Assembly: GCA_000961765.1 (NCBI GenBank)
Contig: LADT01000002.1
Location: forward strand, 88,284 to 152,283
Length of the DNA: 64,000 nt
DNA from: Clostridiaceae bacterium BRH_c20a
GTDB taxonomy: Bacteria; Bacillota; Peptococcia; Peptococcales; BICA1-8
Direction: 5' to 3'
Below are positions 17,131-27,222 of the stretch, piece by piece. Made by a program: the position numbers and the translations under genes. Position 1 is the stretch's first letter. The number at the start of each line of letters is the position of its first letter. Below the pieces are notes generated by a model that was given only the letters and a program-made list of their open reading frames with translations, did not search any database and was not told the DNA's origin.

Positions 17131-19200
17131 CTAAATATTCACCACCCCTACGGCCTCAATATCAATATTAATTGGGATTTCATTATATGATAATACAGGT
17201 ATATTAGGGTAATTGCGTTCTATCAGCCTATGAAAATAGAGTCTCACCATTGATGGACACAAAATCACAGTTTGAATTCCTAATAACGAGGATTGTTCTA
17301 GCGCGCTATTTAATGACCTTAATATTTGCTGGGCTTTCTGAGGCTCAATTGCTAAGTAATTACCTTGCTCAGTTTCTTTAACACTATTTCTTATGATCTG
17401 CTCCACTTCAGGGCTCAAAGTAATCACTGAAATCCTATCATTTTCATCAGTATAAATATTTGTTATCTGTCTTCCTAAGGCCTGTCTCACGTATTCAGTT
17501 AATAAGTCTATATCCTTAGTAACAGGTGAATAATCACTTAAAGCCTCCAAAATTGTTACCATATCCCGTATAGGAACCTTTTCTTTTAATAAGTTTGCAA
17601 TAACTTTATGAACTTCACTCAATGTCATTAACTGAGGAATTATTCCATCAACAACTGCAGGTGAATCCTTCTTAACATAATCAATAAGAGCCTGCAAATC
17701 CTGCCTTGTTAAAATTTCCGCAGCATGATTTTTTATAAATTCCGTCAAGTGTGTTGCTAGCACAGATGGCGGATCTACCACAGTATAACCTGATATTTCT
17801 GCTTCATCTCTTTGCTCTTCTCGAATCCAAGTTGCAGGCAAACCAAAAGCAGGTTCTTTAGTTTCAATACCAGCTAAAGGAGCTGCATCACCTGGATTCA
17901 TGGCAAGATAATTATCCAAAAGCAACTCACCATGGGCCATATGGACACCTCTAAGTTTTATTAGATATTTGCTGGGCTCTAACTGCATATTATCTCTAAT
18001 TCTTACCGGTGGAACAACTAAACCTAATTCAAGAGCAATTTGACGTCTTATTAGAACTACCCGATCGAGCAAATCTCCTCCTTGACTTGTATCTACTAGA
18101 GGAATCAATGCATAGCCCAGCTCCAATTCTAATGTATCAATATTTAATAAAGAATAAACACTTTCTGGTTTTTTAATTTGTTCTACTTCAATATTTTCTT
18201 CTGCTTGAGCCTGTTTATCTTTGGAATCCTGGATAGATTTATGCATTAAATAGGCTAAAATTCCACATACGAAAGCAATAAAAAGAAAAGGGAATGTTGG
18301 CAGACTAGGAACCAAACCTAAAAGAGTTAGTACTAAAGCAGTAATAGTTAGTACTTTGGGATGGGAAAAAATCTGCCTAGTTAAGTCTTGCCCAAGATTT
18401 GATTCTGAAGCAGCTCTAGTTACCGTAATACCTGTGGCTGTAGATAAAAGCAGAGCCGGAATTTGAGAAACTAATCCATCTCCTACAGTCAATAAAGTAA
18501 ATGTTGCGGCGACCTCTGCCAAGGAGCCCATCTGAAGCTGAAAGGTACCTACTATTATACCGCCTAATATATTAATAATAATAATTACAATGCCGGCAAT
18601 GGCATCTCCTTTAACAAATTTACTAGCCCCATCCATTGCTCCATAAAAATCAGCTTGTCTTTGAATATCAACCCGCCGTTTCCTGGCATCAATTTCATTT
18701 ATTAAACCCGCATTTAAATCAGCATCTATAGCCATTTGTTTACCAGGCATGGCATCTAAGGTAAACCTCGCCGCAACTTCTGCTACCCTTTCAGACCCTT
18801 TGGTAATTACAACAAATTGGATAACTACCAAAATCAAAAATACTATTAATCCTACAATTGGATTACCCCCAACTACAAAGTTTCCAAACTGGGCAATAAC
18901 CTCACCGGCATAACCATGTAATAATATTAATCGAGTTGAAGAAACATTTAAAGCTAGACGGAATAGTGTCATAATTAATATTAATGAAGGGAAAACAGAA
19001 AATTCTAAAGGTTCCAAGTTATACATGGAAACAAGAATGATTATTAATGCAATGGTAATATTAAAAACAATTAAAAGGCTTAAAAGCCAATCAGGTAGAG
19101 GAATTATCATCATTACGATAATTCCAATAATTCCAAAGGCAATAATCAAATCACTATGTTTAAAGATTCTATTAATAACCGATGTTTCCGATCCTGCCAT
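17131..19200 (-). CDS. flhA: Flagellar export gate protein FlhA
   Basis: Core membrane component of the flagellar type III export gate. The 689 residues comprise an N-terminal half with about eight membrane helices and the F-H-I-P-E-P signature region (V-K-G-D-A-I-A-G near 205), then the cytoplasmic nonameric-ring domain from about residue 340. TTAGGAGG precedes the ATG. Order flhB-flhA-flhF is standard. Confidence 0.97.
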   Translation of the reverse strand: MAGSETSVINRIFKHSDLIIAFGIIGIIVMMIIPLPDWLLSLLIVFNITIALIIILVSMYNLEPLEFSVFPSLILIMTLFRLALNVSSTRLILLHGYAGEVIAQFGNFVVGGNPIVGLIVFLILVVIQFVVITKGSERVAEVAARFTLDAMPGKQMAIDADLNAGLINEIDARKRRVDIQRQADFYGAMDGASKFVKGDAIAGIVIIIINILGGIIVGTFQLQMGSLAEVAATFTLLTVGDGLVSQIPALLLSTATGITVTRAASESNLGQDLTRQIFSHPKVLTITALVLTLLGLVPSLPTFPFLFIAFVCGILAYLMHKSIQDSKDKQAQAEENIEVEQIKKPESVYSLLNIDTLELELGYALIPLVDTSQGGDLLDRVVLIRRQIALELGLVVPPVRIRDNMQLEPSKYLIKLRGVHMAHGELLLDNYLAMNPGDAAPLAGIETKEPAFGLPATWIREEQRDEAEISGYTVVDPPSVLATHLTEFIKNHAAEILTRQDLQALIDYVKKDSPAVVDGIIPQLMTLSEVHKVIANLLKEKVPIRDMVTILEALSDYSPVTKDIDLLTEYVRQALGRQITNIYTDENDRISVITLSPEVEQIIRNSVKETEQGNYLAIEPQKAQQILRSLNSALEQSSLLGIQTVILCPSMVRLYFHRLIERNYPNIPVLSYNEIPINIDIEAVGVVNI

Positions 19201-19211
19201 CTATGTGCCTC

Positions 19212-20294
19212 CTAAGCTTTTTGCTTGAGTCGATAAACAAAGGCTAAAATTTCCGCAACAGCTTGAAACATGTCTTCCGGGACTTGTTGGTTAATATCAA
19301 CATTATGAAATAAAAGTTGCGCTAAGGGCTTATTTTCTACAGTAACTATACCGTTTTTATGTGCTAATTCCTTTATTCTCAGGGCTACTAAATCTTGTCC
19401 CTTTGCTACTACCATTGGAGCATCCATGGTTTGTGTCTCATATTTTAAGGCTACAGCAAAATGAGTGGGATTTGTAATAATAACATCAGCATGGGGAACC
19501 TCTTGCATCATTCTGCTCATAGCCATCTGCCGCTGTTTTTCTTTTATCTTGGCTTTCACTTGAGGATCTCCTTCAATATTTTTATACTCGTCTTTTATTT
19601 CTTGTTTGGACATTTTTAAATTTGTTTCATACTCATATTTTTGATATAGGTAATCTAAAATGGCTAAAAAGATTAAAAGCAAAATAACTTTCCAAAGAAT
19701 TGTAAAAAGAATTTGACCCAAAAACTTAATTATAGCAGCAATTCCCATATCCATTAAATATGGGAAAGAATCAACATTGCTTTTAATACTCGAATATGTA
19801 ATAAAGGAAATAAGTCCTATTTTACCAATAGATTTAAATAACTCGGCCAAGGCCTTTTTAGAAAAAATTCTTTTAAAACCTTCTAATGGATTTATGCGTG
19901 AAAGTTTAATCTGCAAAGGTTCCGTTGTAAATAAAAAACCTACCTGAACTAAATTTGCTATAACTCCCACAACCACTATTACTACTAACAAAGGCAGAAT
20001 AAGCTTTAAAAATAAAATAACAAGGCTATTCAATAATGGAGCAATAGTTTCAACACTGATAATTCCAATGGTCATTTGGGACCAAAGATTGAAAATATAT
20101 ACTTGCATTTCTTCAAGCATAGCAGGAATAATTAACTTCAAAAGTAAAAATGCAACAAAAAGTATAACTGCCGAGTTAATTTCAGTACTCTTAAGTACTT
20201 GGCCACGTTTTCTAGCTTCCTGCCTTCTTTTGGGAGTAGCTTTTTCTGTTTTTTCTCCTGCAAACAATTGTAAGTTTAGATAATACTTCTTCAT
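19212..20294 (-). CDS. flhB: Flagellar export substrate-switch protein FlhB
   Basis: Export gate component that self-cleaves to switch from rod/hook to filament substrates. Four membrane helices lie in the first 215 residues. The autocleavage motif N-P-T-H is at 275-278. The N-terminal G-E-K-T-E-K-A-T-P-K-R-R signature is present. The 360 residues are full length. The start overlaps fliR by 4 bases. Confidence 0.97.
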   Translation of the reverse strand: MKKYYLNLQLFAGEKTEKATPKRRQEARKRGQVLKSTEINSAVILFVAFLLLKLIIPAMLEEMQVYIFNLWSQMTIGIISVETIAPLLNSLVILFLKLILPLLVVIVVVGVIANLVQVGFLFTTEPLQIKLSRINPLEGFKRIFSKKALAELFKSIGKIGLISFITYSSIKSNVDSFPYLMDMGIAAIIKFLGQILFTILWKVILLLIFLAILDYLYQKYEYETNLKMSKQEIKDEYKNIEGDPQVKAKIKEKQRQMAMSRMMQEVPHADVIITNPTHFAVALKYETQTMDAPMVVAKGQDLVALRIKELAHKNGIVTVENKPLAQLLFHNVDINQQVPEDMFQAVAEILAFVYRLKQKA

Positions 20295-21067
20295 ATCAGC
20301 ACCTTGATAATTTGAAAGACATCTTTAAAAGATTTTTCAAATAAACTTGTTAGAAGATAAACATATAAAGGTATCATAAGCATTAAGAGGAAAAAACCTA
20401 ATAAAATTTTCGCTGGCATTCCAACTAAAAATACATTCATTTGTGGAACAGTCCTGGCAATGATGCCCATTACAAAATCTGTTATAAATAAAGCACCTAC
20501 TAATGGAGCGGATAGTTTTAGAGCTATCAAAAATAACTCAGAAGTAAATTCAATTAGTAAGTTAATCAAGGAGGAGTTAATATTAAAGCCTGCAATAGGC
20601 ACTAGCTGATAAGAATAAAACAATGCCTCAAGAAGAAAGTGATGACCATTTATGAGAAAGAAAACCAAAACCGCTAGGAGATTTTTAAATGTACCCATCA
20701 AAGGGACTTGAAGGCCACTCTGAGGGTCCATAATGTTTACAATACCAAAACCCATCTGCATATCTATGCTTTGTCCAGCTAACTGAATTGCTGAAAACAA
20801 TAGTTGTGCAGTAAATCCAATAACTATCCCAATGAGAAATTCACTAATCAATAAAAAAATATATCCAATATTAATCTCGGGAATGCTTGTTTTAGTATAA
20901 ATCATAAAATATACCAAGACACTTAAAATTAGGGCACAGGCAATTTTTAGCTGGATAGGTATGTTGCGACTATTAAAAACCGGAGCAGATATGAAAAATC
21001 CAGTAATGCGTAAAATAATCGCTAACAATAAAGGGTAAAATTCAAACATTATGGCTATATTATCCAT
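20291..21067 (-). CDS. fliR: Flagellar export protein FliR
   Basis: Polytopic membrane protein of the FliPQR export channel. The 258 residues are almost entirely hydrophobic helices with the conserved G-F-G-I-V-N-I-M-D-P segment near 106. It lies 4 bases from fliQ and overlaps flhB by 4 bases. Confidence 0.94.
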   Translation of the reverse strand: MDNIAIMFEFYPLLLAIILRITGFFISAPVFNSRNIPIQLKIACALILSVLVYFMIYTKTSIPEINIGYIFLLISEFLIGIVIGFTAQLLFSAIQLAGQSIDMQMGFGIVNIMDPQSGLQVPLMGTFKNLLAVLVFFLINGHHFLLEALFYSYQLVPIAGFNINSSLINLLIEFTSELFLIALKLSAPLVGALFITDFVMGIIARTVPQMNVFLVGMPAKILLGFFLLMLMIPLYVYLLTSLFEKSFKDVFQIIKVLI

Positions 21068-21071
21068 TTTT

Positions 21072-21341
21072 TTAAGATCCCAGCTTTGGAATTACTTCAA
21101 AAAGATTAGTGGTAAAATCAATTAATACATTTAACATCCAAGGTCCGGTTACAACAACTATAACTAGAATTACAATAAGTTTAGGCACAAAGGTAAGGGT
21201 CTGCTCCTGAATTTGGGTAGTAGCTTGAAAAATACTGACGGCAAGACCAATTAAGATACTTCCCGCTAATAAAGGACCAGCAATCAATAATACTGTATAT
21301 ACTGCTTCTTTTGCTATGTAAATAATATAATCCTGGGTCAT
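21072..21341 (-). CDS. fliQ: Flagellar export protein FliQ
   Basis: Small subunit (89 residues, two membrane helices) of the FliP5-FliQ4-FliR1 export channel. The T-Q-I-Q-E-Q-T-L-T-F-V-P-K motif between the helices is the family hallmark. An AGGGGG site precedes the ATG. It lies between fliP and fliR. Confidence 0.96.
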   Translation of the reverse strand: MTQDYIIYIAKEAVYTVLLIAGPLLAGSILIGLAVSIFQATTQIQEQTLTFVPKLIVILVIVVVTGPWMLNVLIDFTTNLFEVIPKLGS

Positions 21342-21355
21342 TTATATATACCCCC

Positions 21356-22105
21356 TTAGCCAAAACTCAGCATCAAGGATTTCACTATGAGATGCCAGCC
21401 GTCAACTAGGACAAAAAGTAAAAGCTTAAAAGGTAAAGCAATCATCATGGGTGGGACCATTAACATCCCCATCGACATTAAAGTGCTAGCAACAACCATA
21501 TCTATTACAATAAAAGGAATAAATATTAGAAAGCCTATTTGAAATGCAGTCTTTAATTCACTTATTGCAAAAGAAGGTATTAAAACATAAGTAGGTATGT
21601 CCCCTTTAACTTCTGGTCTCTCAATACCAGCTAAATCTATAAATAAAGCTAAATCTGTTTTTCTTGTATGTTCAAACATAAAATCCCGTATGGGCATCAT
21701 AGCATTTTCAAAAGCTTGTCCTTGATCGATATTCCCCTCCAAATAAGGTTGTAGGGCATTTTGATTAACATCAGTCCAGACGGGTGCCATAATGAAAAAT
21801 GTTAGAAAAAGGGCTAAGCCAACTAATACTTGATTAGGAGGCATCTGTTGGGTTGCTAAAGCATGTCTGACAAAAGACAAAACCACAATAATGCGGGTAA
21901 AGGATGTCATTAATATTAAAATAGCCGGTGCCAAACTTAAAATTGTTAGTATTGCAAGAAGCTGTAAGGTTAGAGCTGTATCCTGAGGAGTTTGGGCTTC
22001 TCTAATACCTAGTTCTAAGCTAGGAAAAGGTAAGGGCTCAGCAAAGGCACTACCGGGAAAAATAAAAAGGAAAAAAACCAAAAGGAAAATCCACTTATTC
22101 TTCAT
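21356..22105 (-). CDS. fliP: Flagellar export protein FliP
   Basis: Main ring subunit of the export channel. The 249 residues start with a cleavable signal peptide (about 1-22), then four membrane helices. The M-T-S-F-T-R-I motif and the C-terminal G-M-L-M-V-P-P-M-M-I-A-L-P-F-K signature are present. The start overlaps fliO by 4 bases. Confidence 0.97.
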   Translation of the reverse strand: MKNKWIFLLVFFLFIFPGSAFAEPLPFPSLELGIREAQTPQDTALTLQLLAILTILSLAPAILILMTSFTRIIVVLSFVRHALATQQMPPNQVLVGLALFLTFFIMAPVWTDVNQNALQPYLEGNIDQGQAFENAMMPIRDFMFEHTRKTDLALFIDLAGIERPEVKGDIPTYVLIPSFAISELKTAFQIGFLIFIPFIVIDMVVASTLMSMGMLMVPPMMIALPFKLLLFVLVDGWHLIVKSLMLSFG

Positions 22106-22665
22106 AAGTTTTTATCTCCTTTTTTATTGTTAAAATAAATTTCTTGTGTGTGCTTAATATGATGTTCTAATGATTCCTGAAAATTATTCTTTTTTTTAGG
22201 CTTAAAAAAATTAAGTTTAAGTTTTTGGGAATAATTATTTTTTACGGATATCCCTCTTAATTCATCCAATCTCACTTGATCATCAATAGTTGTAAGAATA
22301 TTAATCTGTTGTTCGGTAATTCCCAAAACATATCCTTTATTTTCTATTTCCACTAAATAAATACCTCTGTTAGTACCTAAAGGCATATGGTCAAGTATTT
22401 GGATCCAATCACCATATTCCGTTTGGGGATTTGTTCCACGCACAAAAAACTTAACACCAAAATAGGTTAAAATAAGCACTCCCAAAACAGAAAGAATATA
22501 TCTAAAAAGTAAGCTGCCAATTTTTATGGATTGGCTTATTTCAGTTTCTTCCTCAGTATTATCTAAATCAAGTTTGTCTTGATTAGATGCTGTTAAACCG
22601 GTAGTTATAGTTATACAAAACAATATTATTAGTAAAATAATTGACAATAGCTTATTTTTACTCAT
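22102..22665 (-). CDS. fliO: Flagellar biosynthesis protein FliO
   Basis: Helps assemble the FliP ring. The 187 residues have an N-terminal signal or membrane helix, an acidic extracellular stretch, a second membrane helix (about 53-75) and a small cytoplasmic beta domain with R-G-I-Y-L-V-E and G-I-T-E-Q-Q-I-N-I-L. The long basic tail after about 140 is variable in the family. Overlaps cheY and fliP by 4 bases each. Confidence 0.88.
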   Translation of the reverse strand: MSKNKLLSIILLIILFCITITTGLTASNQDKLDLDNTEEETEISQSIKIGSLLFRYILSVLGVLILTYFGVKFFVRGTNPQTEYGDWIQILDHMPLGTNRGIYLVEIENKGYVLGITEQQINILTTIDDQVRLDELRGISVKNNYSQKLKLNFFKPKKKNNFQESLEHHIKHTQEIYFNNKKGDKNL

Positions 22666-23024
22666 GATAATGCTTTTCTCACTGCCTCCAATACCCGATC
22701 AGGCTGGAAAGGCTTAACTATAAAGTCTTTAGCCCCGGCCTGAATAGCATCAATAACCATTGCCTGTTGACCCATGGCACTACACATAACAATTTTTGAA
22801 TTACCATCAATTTCTTTTAATCTTTTTACAGCTTGAATACCATCCATTTCCGGCATTGTTATATCCATAGTAACCAGATCTGGGTTAAGCTCCTTAAATT
22901 TCTCAATTGCTACTTTACCGTTCTCAGCTTCACCTACAACATCAAAGCCATTTTTAGACAGAATATCCTTTATCATCATCCTCATAAATGCTGCATCGTC
23001 AACAATTAATACCTTATGTCCCAT
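22662..23024 (-). CDS. cheY: Chemotaxis response regulator CheY
   Basis: Single receiver domain of 120 residues that carries the signal from CheA to the FliM/FliY switch. The acid pocket is D9/D10, the phospho-acceptor is Asp54 (T-M-D-I-T-M-P), and the switch and lysine positions (C-S-A-M-G and V-K-P-F) are intact. AAGGAGG lies upstream. Between fliY and fliO, as in B. subtilis. Confidence 0.95.
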   Translation of the reverse strand: MGHKVLIVDDAAFMRMMIKDILSKNGFDVVGEAENGKVAIEKFKELNPDLVTMDITMPEMDGIQAVKRLKEIDGNSKIVMCSAMGQQAMVIDAIQAGAKDFIVKPFQPDRVLEAVRKALS

Positions 23025-23040
23025 TAATTATTACTCCTCC

Positions 23041-24150
23041 TTATTGAAGATTTTTAACCCGTTCGAATGGACTGATAATATCTGTAATTCTAACTCCAAA
23101 ATTCTCGTCAATTACAACTACTTCACCTTTTGCAAATAATTTACCATTTATTAGCATATCTACCGGCTCTCCTGCCAATTTATTAAGTTCAATTATTGAA
23201 CCCGTTGAAAAATCCAATATTTCTTTTATAGTTTTATTAGTCCTGCCTAATTCCACCGAAACCTGTAGAGGAACATCCAATATTAAATCGAGATTTTGGG
23301 GTGGAGATTGGTGTATCTGTGGATTTAGTTGACTAAATTTGGCAGTCTGAACCATTACAGAATTCTGCTCAATGGCTTTTTCAGTCTTAGACTGCTTTTC
23401 TTCATGAGTAAATTTAGGATATTCTTCTGCTGGAGGTTCAGCATAGTTATCATTACTACTCATAAACGTTTGAGATTTTGTATTATAGTTATCAAATAGT
23501 TCATTAAGCATTAATTTAGCAAAACTAAAGGGTATTAACTGCATTATTTCACTTTCAATCAAGCCTTGTATTACCATCCTAAAAGCTATTTTCACAATGG
23601 GCTCTGTATCTTCGTCACTAAAACCAATATCCTGATTTTGTAAATTAACTAAATCAATTAATGGCGGAGATATATCAATACGCTTATCAAGAATAGTAGC
23701 CATTGATGTGGAAGCTGAACCCATCATTTGGTTCATAGCTTCACTTACAGCACTCATATGCAGTTCACTTAGCTTATCTGGTGGATTTTGTCCTGTTCCG
23801 CCCATCATCAAATCTGAAATAACTGCAGCATCATTAACATTAACAAAAAGAATATTAAGCCCCTTTAAACCTGCAGTGTATTTTACATTAATTGCCACAT
23901 AAGGTTTAGGGTAATCCTCTCTAAGCTTGGATTTGGAAGTCAATTGAATTTTTGGTGTTGTTATTTCTACTTTTTTACCTAGTAAAGAAGATAAAGTAGT
24001 CGCCGCAGTACCCATAGAAATGTTAGCTACCTCACCTAGTGCATCTTTTTCCATTTCATTTATTACATCATTATTTTCTTCATGGGAAAAATCATTACCT
24101 CTTAAAAGAGCATCAATTTCAGCTTGTGATAATATACCTTCACTCATCAT
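23041..24150 (-). CDS. fliY: Flagellar switch/CheY-P phosphatase FliY
   Basis: Gram-positive switch protein combining CheC-like phosphatase with FliN. The N-terminal L-S-Q-A-E-I-D-A-L-L peptide is the CheY-P-binding type. The CheC-like domain (about 30-225) keeps both E-x-x-N centres (E40/N43 and E137/N140). A flexible linker is followed by the FliN C-ring domain (about 285-365). It overlaps fliM by 11 bases. No separate fliN is present, as expected. Confidence 0.95.
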   Translation of the reverse strand: MMSEGILSQAEIDALLRGNDFSHEENNDVINEMEKDALGEVANISMGTAATTLSSLLGKKVEITTPKIQLTSKSKLREDYPKPYVAINVKYTAGLKGLNILFVNVNDAAVISDLMMGGTGQNPPDKLSELHMSAVSEAMNQMMGSASTSMATILDKRIDISPPLIDLVNLQNQDIGFSDEDTEPIVKIAFRMVIQGLIESEIMQLIPFSFAKLMLNELFDNYNTKSQTFMSSNDNYAEPPAEEYPKFTHEEKQSKTEKAIEQNSVMVQTAKFSQLNPQIHQSPPQNLDLILDVPLQVSVELGRTNKTIKEILDFSTGSIIELNKLAGEPVDMLINGKLFAKGEVVVIDENFGVRITDIISPFERVKNLQ

Positions 24151-25135
24151 CCTCTCCCTCCCCTTCTATAGAACTAATTATCTGTACAGCTAAATGACTG
24201 CCGCTAAGCCCAACTTGACCTTTAAATTTAGCTTTAGCGCCGACAACAAGGTGAATCTCACCATTTACAGGATTATCTAAAGCTATAACATCGCCCTTTT
24301 GTAAATCTAAAAGTTCCTTTAAGGTAATAGTTGTTTGTCCTAGTAAAGCTGTTACTGGGACTTTAGCTTTTTTTACTTTACTTTTAAGGTAATGTAAATA
24401 TTCCGTAGTCTGTTCTTTAGCTGAAGTACCATACCAAAACCTAGCATTCAAGTTATTTGAAATTGGCTCAAGCATAATACAGGGTAAACAGATATTCACA
24501 AAACCTTCAGTTTCACCCAACTGCATATCTAAGGTAATCAACACCACCATTTCTGAAGGAGAAACAATTTGGGTAAAGCTAGGATTAGTTTCTAAATTTT
24601 CAAATTGTGGTGTTAACTCTATTACGTTAGCCCAGGCATCCTTAAAATAATCCAAAAGCTTGGTAATTGTTTTGGTTATAATTATTTGTTCAATTTCTGT
24701 TAATGGTCTTCCCTTGATATTGGATGTACCAGGTCCCCCAAATAACCTATCAATTATGTAAAAAACAAGATGTGGATTTATTTCAAAAATCCCTTTGCCT
24801 TCAAAAGGCAGTAGCCCAAAAATATTTAAAATTGTAGGATTAGGAATGGAACGAATAAATTCTTCATAGCTTAATTGCTCCACTGAAGCAACTTTTATCT
24901 GAACCCTAGTTCTTAATTGTCCGGAAAGGTATGTGGTTATAAGCCTACAGTAATTTTCACTAATTACCTCGATAGTATTTATTTGTTCTTTAGAGAATTT
25001 ATTGGGGCGACGGAAGTCATAAATTCTTATCTTTTTTTCGTTCTCTTTTAGCTTTATAGTTTCTGCATCAATTTCACCTGTCTGTAAAGCATTAAGTAGT
25101 GCATCAATTTCTGATTGGGATAATATTTCAGCCAC
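24140..25135 (-). CDS. fliM: Flagellar motor switch protein FliM
   Basis: C-ring protein that binds CheY-P. It has the N-terminal E-I-L-S-Q-S-E-I-D-A-L-L peptide, the G-G-P-G middle domain (about 45-240) and a C-terminal FliN-like domain. Start chosen at the GTG at 25135, 7 bases after GGGGG. A TTG codon immediately upstream (25138) is an alternative. About 331 residues, full length. Confidence 0.96.
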   Translation of the reverse strand: MAEILSQSEIDALLNALQTGEIDAETIKLKENEKKIRIYDFRRPNKFSKEQINTIEVISENYCRLITTYLSGQLRTRVQIKVASVEQLSYEEFIRSIPNPTILNIFGLLPFEGKGIFEINPHLVFYIIDRLFGGPGTSNIKGRPLTEIEQIIITKTITKLLDYFKDAWANVIELTPQFENLETNPSFTQIVSPSEMVVLITLDMQLGETEGFVNICLPCIMLEPISNNLNARFWYGTSAKEQTTEYLHYLKSKVKKAKVPVTALLGQTTITLKELLDLQKGDVIALDNPVNGEIHLVVGAKAKFKGQVGLSGSHLAVQIISSIEGEGEDDE

Positions 25136-25152
25136 CAATTCACCCCCAAATA

Positions 25153-25626
25153 TTACTGATAAACAAATTTATTAAAAAATATATTTTTTACCTTTCCTTC
25201 AGTCAAAATATTATTAATATTATCCACCAATTCTTTTTTAACTATTTCTTTACCCTCAAGGGAATCGAGATCTTCCACAGTTTTACCACTTAAAACAATT
25301 ATTACTTTATCCTGAAAAACAGGGAGCTTATTATTTAATTCTTTTAAGACTTTCTTATTCTCAACTTCTAGTGAAAACTGAGTCATTAAAAATCTCCGTC
25401 CGCCGGAGTTGGCAATATTTACTGTGAATTCAGGTGAATTATATAAAGGTCCTATTTCCATTACTTGATTTGCATTAGCATCAGGTGCACTAAATAACGC
25501 TTTTCCAACCACAAAAGTAATAGCAAAGGATATTAAAAGGATAATAACAGCGCCAATAATATATTTTACACTAAATTTTTTCTTAGGAACGGCACCAATA
25601 TCATCTATTTTTTCAGTATTATCCAT
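25153..25626 (-). CDS. fliL: Flagellar basal-body protein FliL
   Basis: Single-pass inner-membrane protein of 157 residues that surrounds and supports the stator. The membrane helix is at about 22-45, followed by the extracytoplasmic stomatin-like domain with N-S-P-E-F-T-V-N-I and R-R-F-L-M-T-Q-F-S-L-E-V. The start overlaps the motB stop by 1 base. Adjacent to motAB and fliM. Confidence 0.93.
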   Translation of the reverse strand: MDNTEKIDDIGAVPKKKFSVKYIIGAVIILLISFAITFVVGKALFSAPDANANQVMEIGPLYNSPEFTVNIANSGGRRFLMTQFSLEVENKKVLKELNNKLPVFQDKVIIVLSGKTVEDLDSLEGKEIVKKELVDNINNILTEGKVKNIFFNKFVYQ

Positions 25627-26411
25627 TAATATCCATCTCCTTTACCATTGGGCTCCTGCAATGCCAGGCTATCACGCAAAATCACAATATCAACCCGGCG
25701 GTTTTTCTTCCTTGTTTTTTCATCTTGATTAGGTACAATAGGATGATATTCTCCATAACCTACCGCTGAAATTTTCTTTGGTTCTAAACCATGTTCTAAT
25801 AAGTACCTTAGGACATTAGTTGAACGGGTAGTGGATAATTCCCAGTTTGAAGGAAATTGTACAGTATTAATCTGCAGATCATCAGTATGTCCTTCAATAC
25901 GAATGTGATTGTCTAGTGGCCTTAATAGTTGACCTATTTTATTTAAAACATCTTTTGCATCAGGTTTTAAGTGTGCTTTACCTTTATCAAAGAGAACACT
26001 GTCTTCAAAGCGTAGAATAACCCCCCGCTGGTCGGTATCGACAATTATTCTTTGATCAATCTCAATTAATATTTCACTTAAAAGGGATTCAAGGTTTTCC
26101 ATTTCATTTTTTTCCTGTTGCAGTCTTTCTAAATCCCGAAGTGCTTCTTCGGTTATCCTTTTGTCCATAGTACTATCGTCAGGCTTACCTTGTCCAACTA
26201 ATTCTATATCATTTAAGGTTGTACCACCATCCATAACCCCTAAAGAGCCTTTAACAGAAGAAAGTACCTGTTGCCATTTTAAAGCATCTAATGATGAATA
26301 TGAGTATAAAAGTATAAAGAATGTCAAAACTAGAGTAATCATATCCCCATAAGTTACCATCCACAAGGGAGCACCCTTAGGACGCTCTTCTTTTTTCCTC
26401 TTTCTGGACAT
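25626..26411 (-). CDS. motB: Flagellar stator protein MotB
   Basis: Stator subunit anchored to peptidoglycan. A basic N-terminus is followed by a membrane helix carrying the ion-conducting Asp23 (Y-G-D-M-I-T-L). A linker and an OmpA-like peptidoglycan-binding domain follow (about 130-250, with I-R-I-E-G-H-T-D-D and N-W-E-L-S-T-T-R). 261 residues. Shares one base with motA and with fliL. Confidence 0.96.
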   Translation of the reverse strand: MSRKRKKEERPKGAPLWMVTYGDMITLVLTFFILLYSYSSLDALKWQQVLSSVKGSLGVMDGGTTLNDIELVGQGKPDDSTMDKRITEEALRDLERLQQEKNEMENLESLLSEILIEIDQRIIVDTDQRGVILRFEDSVLFDKGKAHLKPDAKDVLNKIGQLLRPLDNHIRIEGHTDDLQINTVQFPSNWELSTTRSTNVLRYLLEHGLEPKKISAVGYGEYHPIVPNQDEKTRKKNRRVDIVILRDSLALQEPNGKGDGY

Positions 26412-27193
26412 TAGTTTTCACCATCATCTTTTTTATCAAGTTTCCTTCGGGCTATTGGGTCTAAAAATGATTTCATTTTTTCAGCAACAATTCTAGGATT
26501 TTCACCGGCTTGTATAGAAAGAATGCCTTCTAACATGAGTTCTTTATTTAATATTTCCTCACTGCTTCGAATTTTTAATTTTCCTGCAATGGGCAGAAAA
26601 ATTAAATTGGCAAAAAGAGAACCATAGAAAGTTGTTATTAAGGCTATCGCCATACCAGGACCAATTGTTGAAGGATCCTCTAAATTGCGAAGCATCAAGA
26701 TAAGTCCAATAAGGGTCCCTATCATGCCAAAAGCCGGTGCACTGGCTCCCATATTTTCAAAAATCAGTGCTCCTTGTTTATGTCTCTCCTCAACAAAAAT
26801 CAATTCAGTATCTAAAATACTTCTAACCAATTCAGGATCTGTTCCATCGACAATTAACTGTATACCTTTTTTCAGGAAAGATTCATCAATTACTTCAGCC
26901 TCAGCTTCAAGTGCTAAAAGACCTTCCCTTCGAGCCTTTTCTGCAAAAGCTACCAAAGTACCTATGATTTCCCCTGGTTCAGTTGTATGGTTTCTAAATG
27001 CAATCCTAATAATTTTCATAGTTCCTACAACCTGATTTAATGGGAAATTAATTAAAGTAGAAGCTAATGTGCCACCAAGGACTATCATTAAAGATGATAC
27101 ACTCCAGAATGCACTTAAGCTACCTTCGATTAAAATAGAACCTAATAATAGAACAATCCCAAAAATAATTCCCACTATTGTTGCAATATCCAC
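26411..27193 (-). CDS. motA: Flagellar stator protein MotA
   Basis: Ion-channel stator subunit of 260 residues with four membrane helices and a cytoplasmic loop bearing the charged FliG-contact region (A-R-R-E-G-L-L-A-L-E). The G-M-I-G-T-L-I-G-L and G-S-L-F-A-N-L-I-F-L-P signatures are present. Start is GTG with GGAGTGAGG upstream. Unlike B. subtilis, motAB is inside the main flagellar operon here. Confidence 0.95.
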   Translation of the reverse strand: MDIATIVGIIFGIVLLLGSILIEGSLSAFWSVSSLMIVLGGTLASTLINFPLNQVVGTMKIIRIAFRNHTTEPGEIIGTLVAFAEKARREGLLALEAEAEVIDESFLKKGIQLIVDGTDPELVRSILDTELIFVEERHKQGALIFENMGASAPAFGMIGTLIGLILMLRNLEDPSTIGPGMAIALITTFYGSLFANLIFLPIAGKLKIRSSEEILNKELMLEGILSIQAGENPRIVAEKMKSFLDPIARRKLDKKDDGEN

Positions 27194-27222
27194 AGCCTCA
27201 CTCCATTCCCAGCCAATCCTTA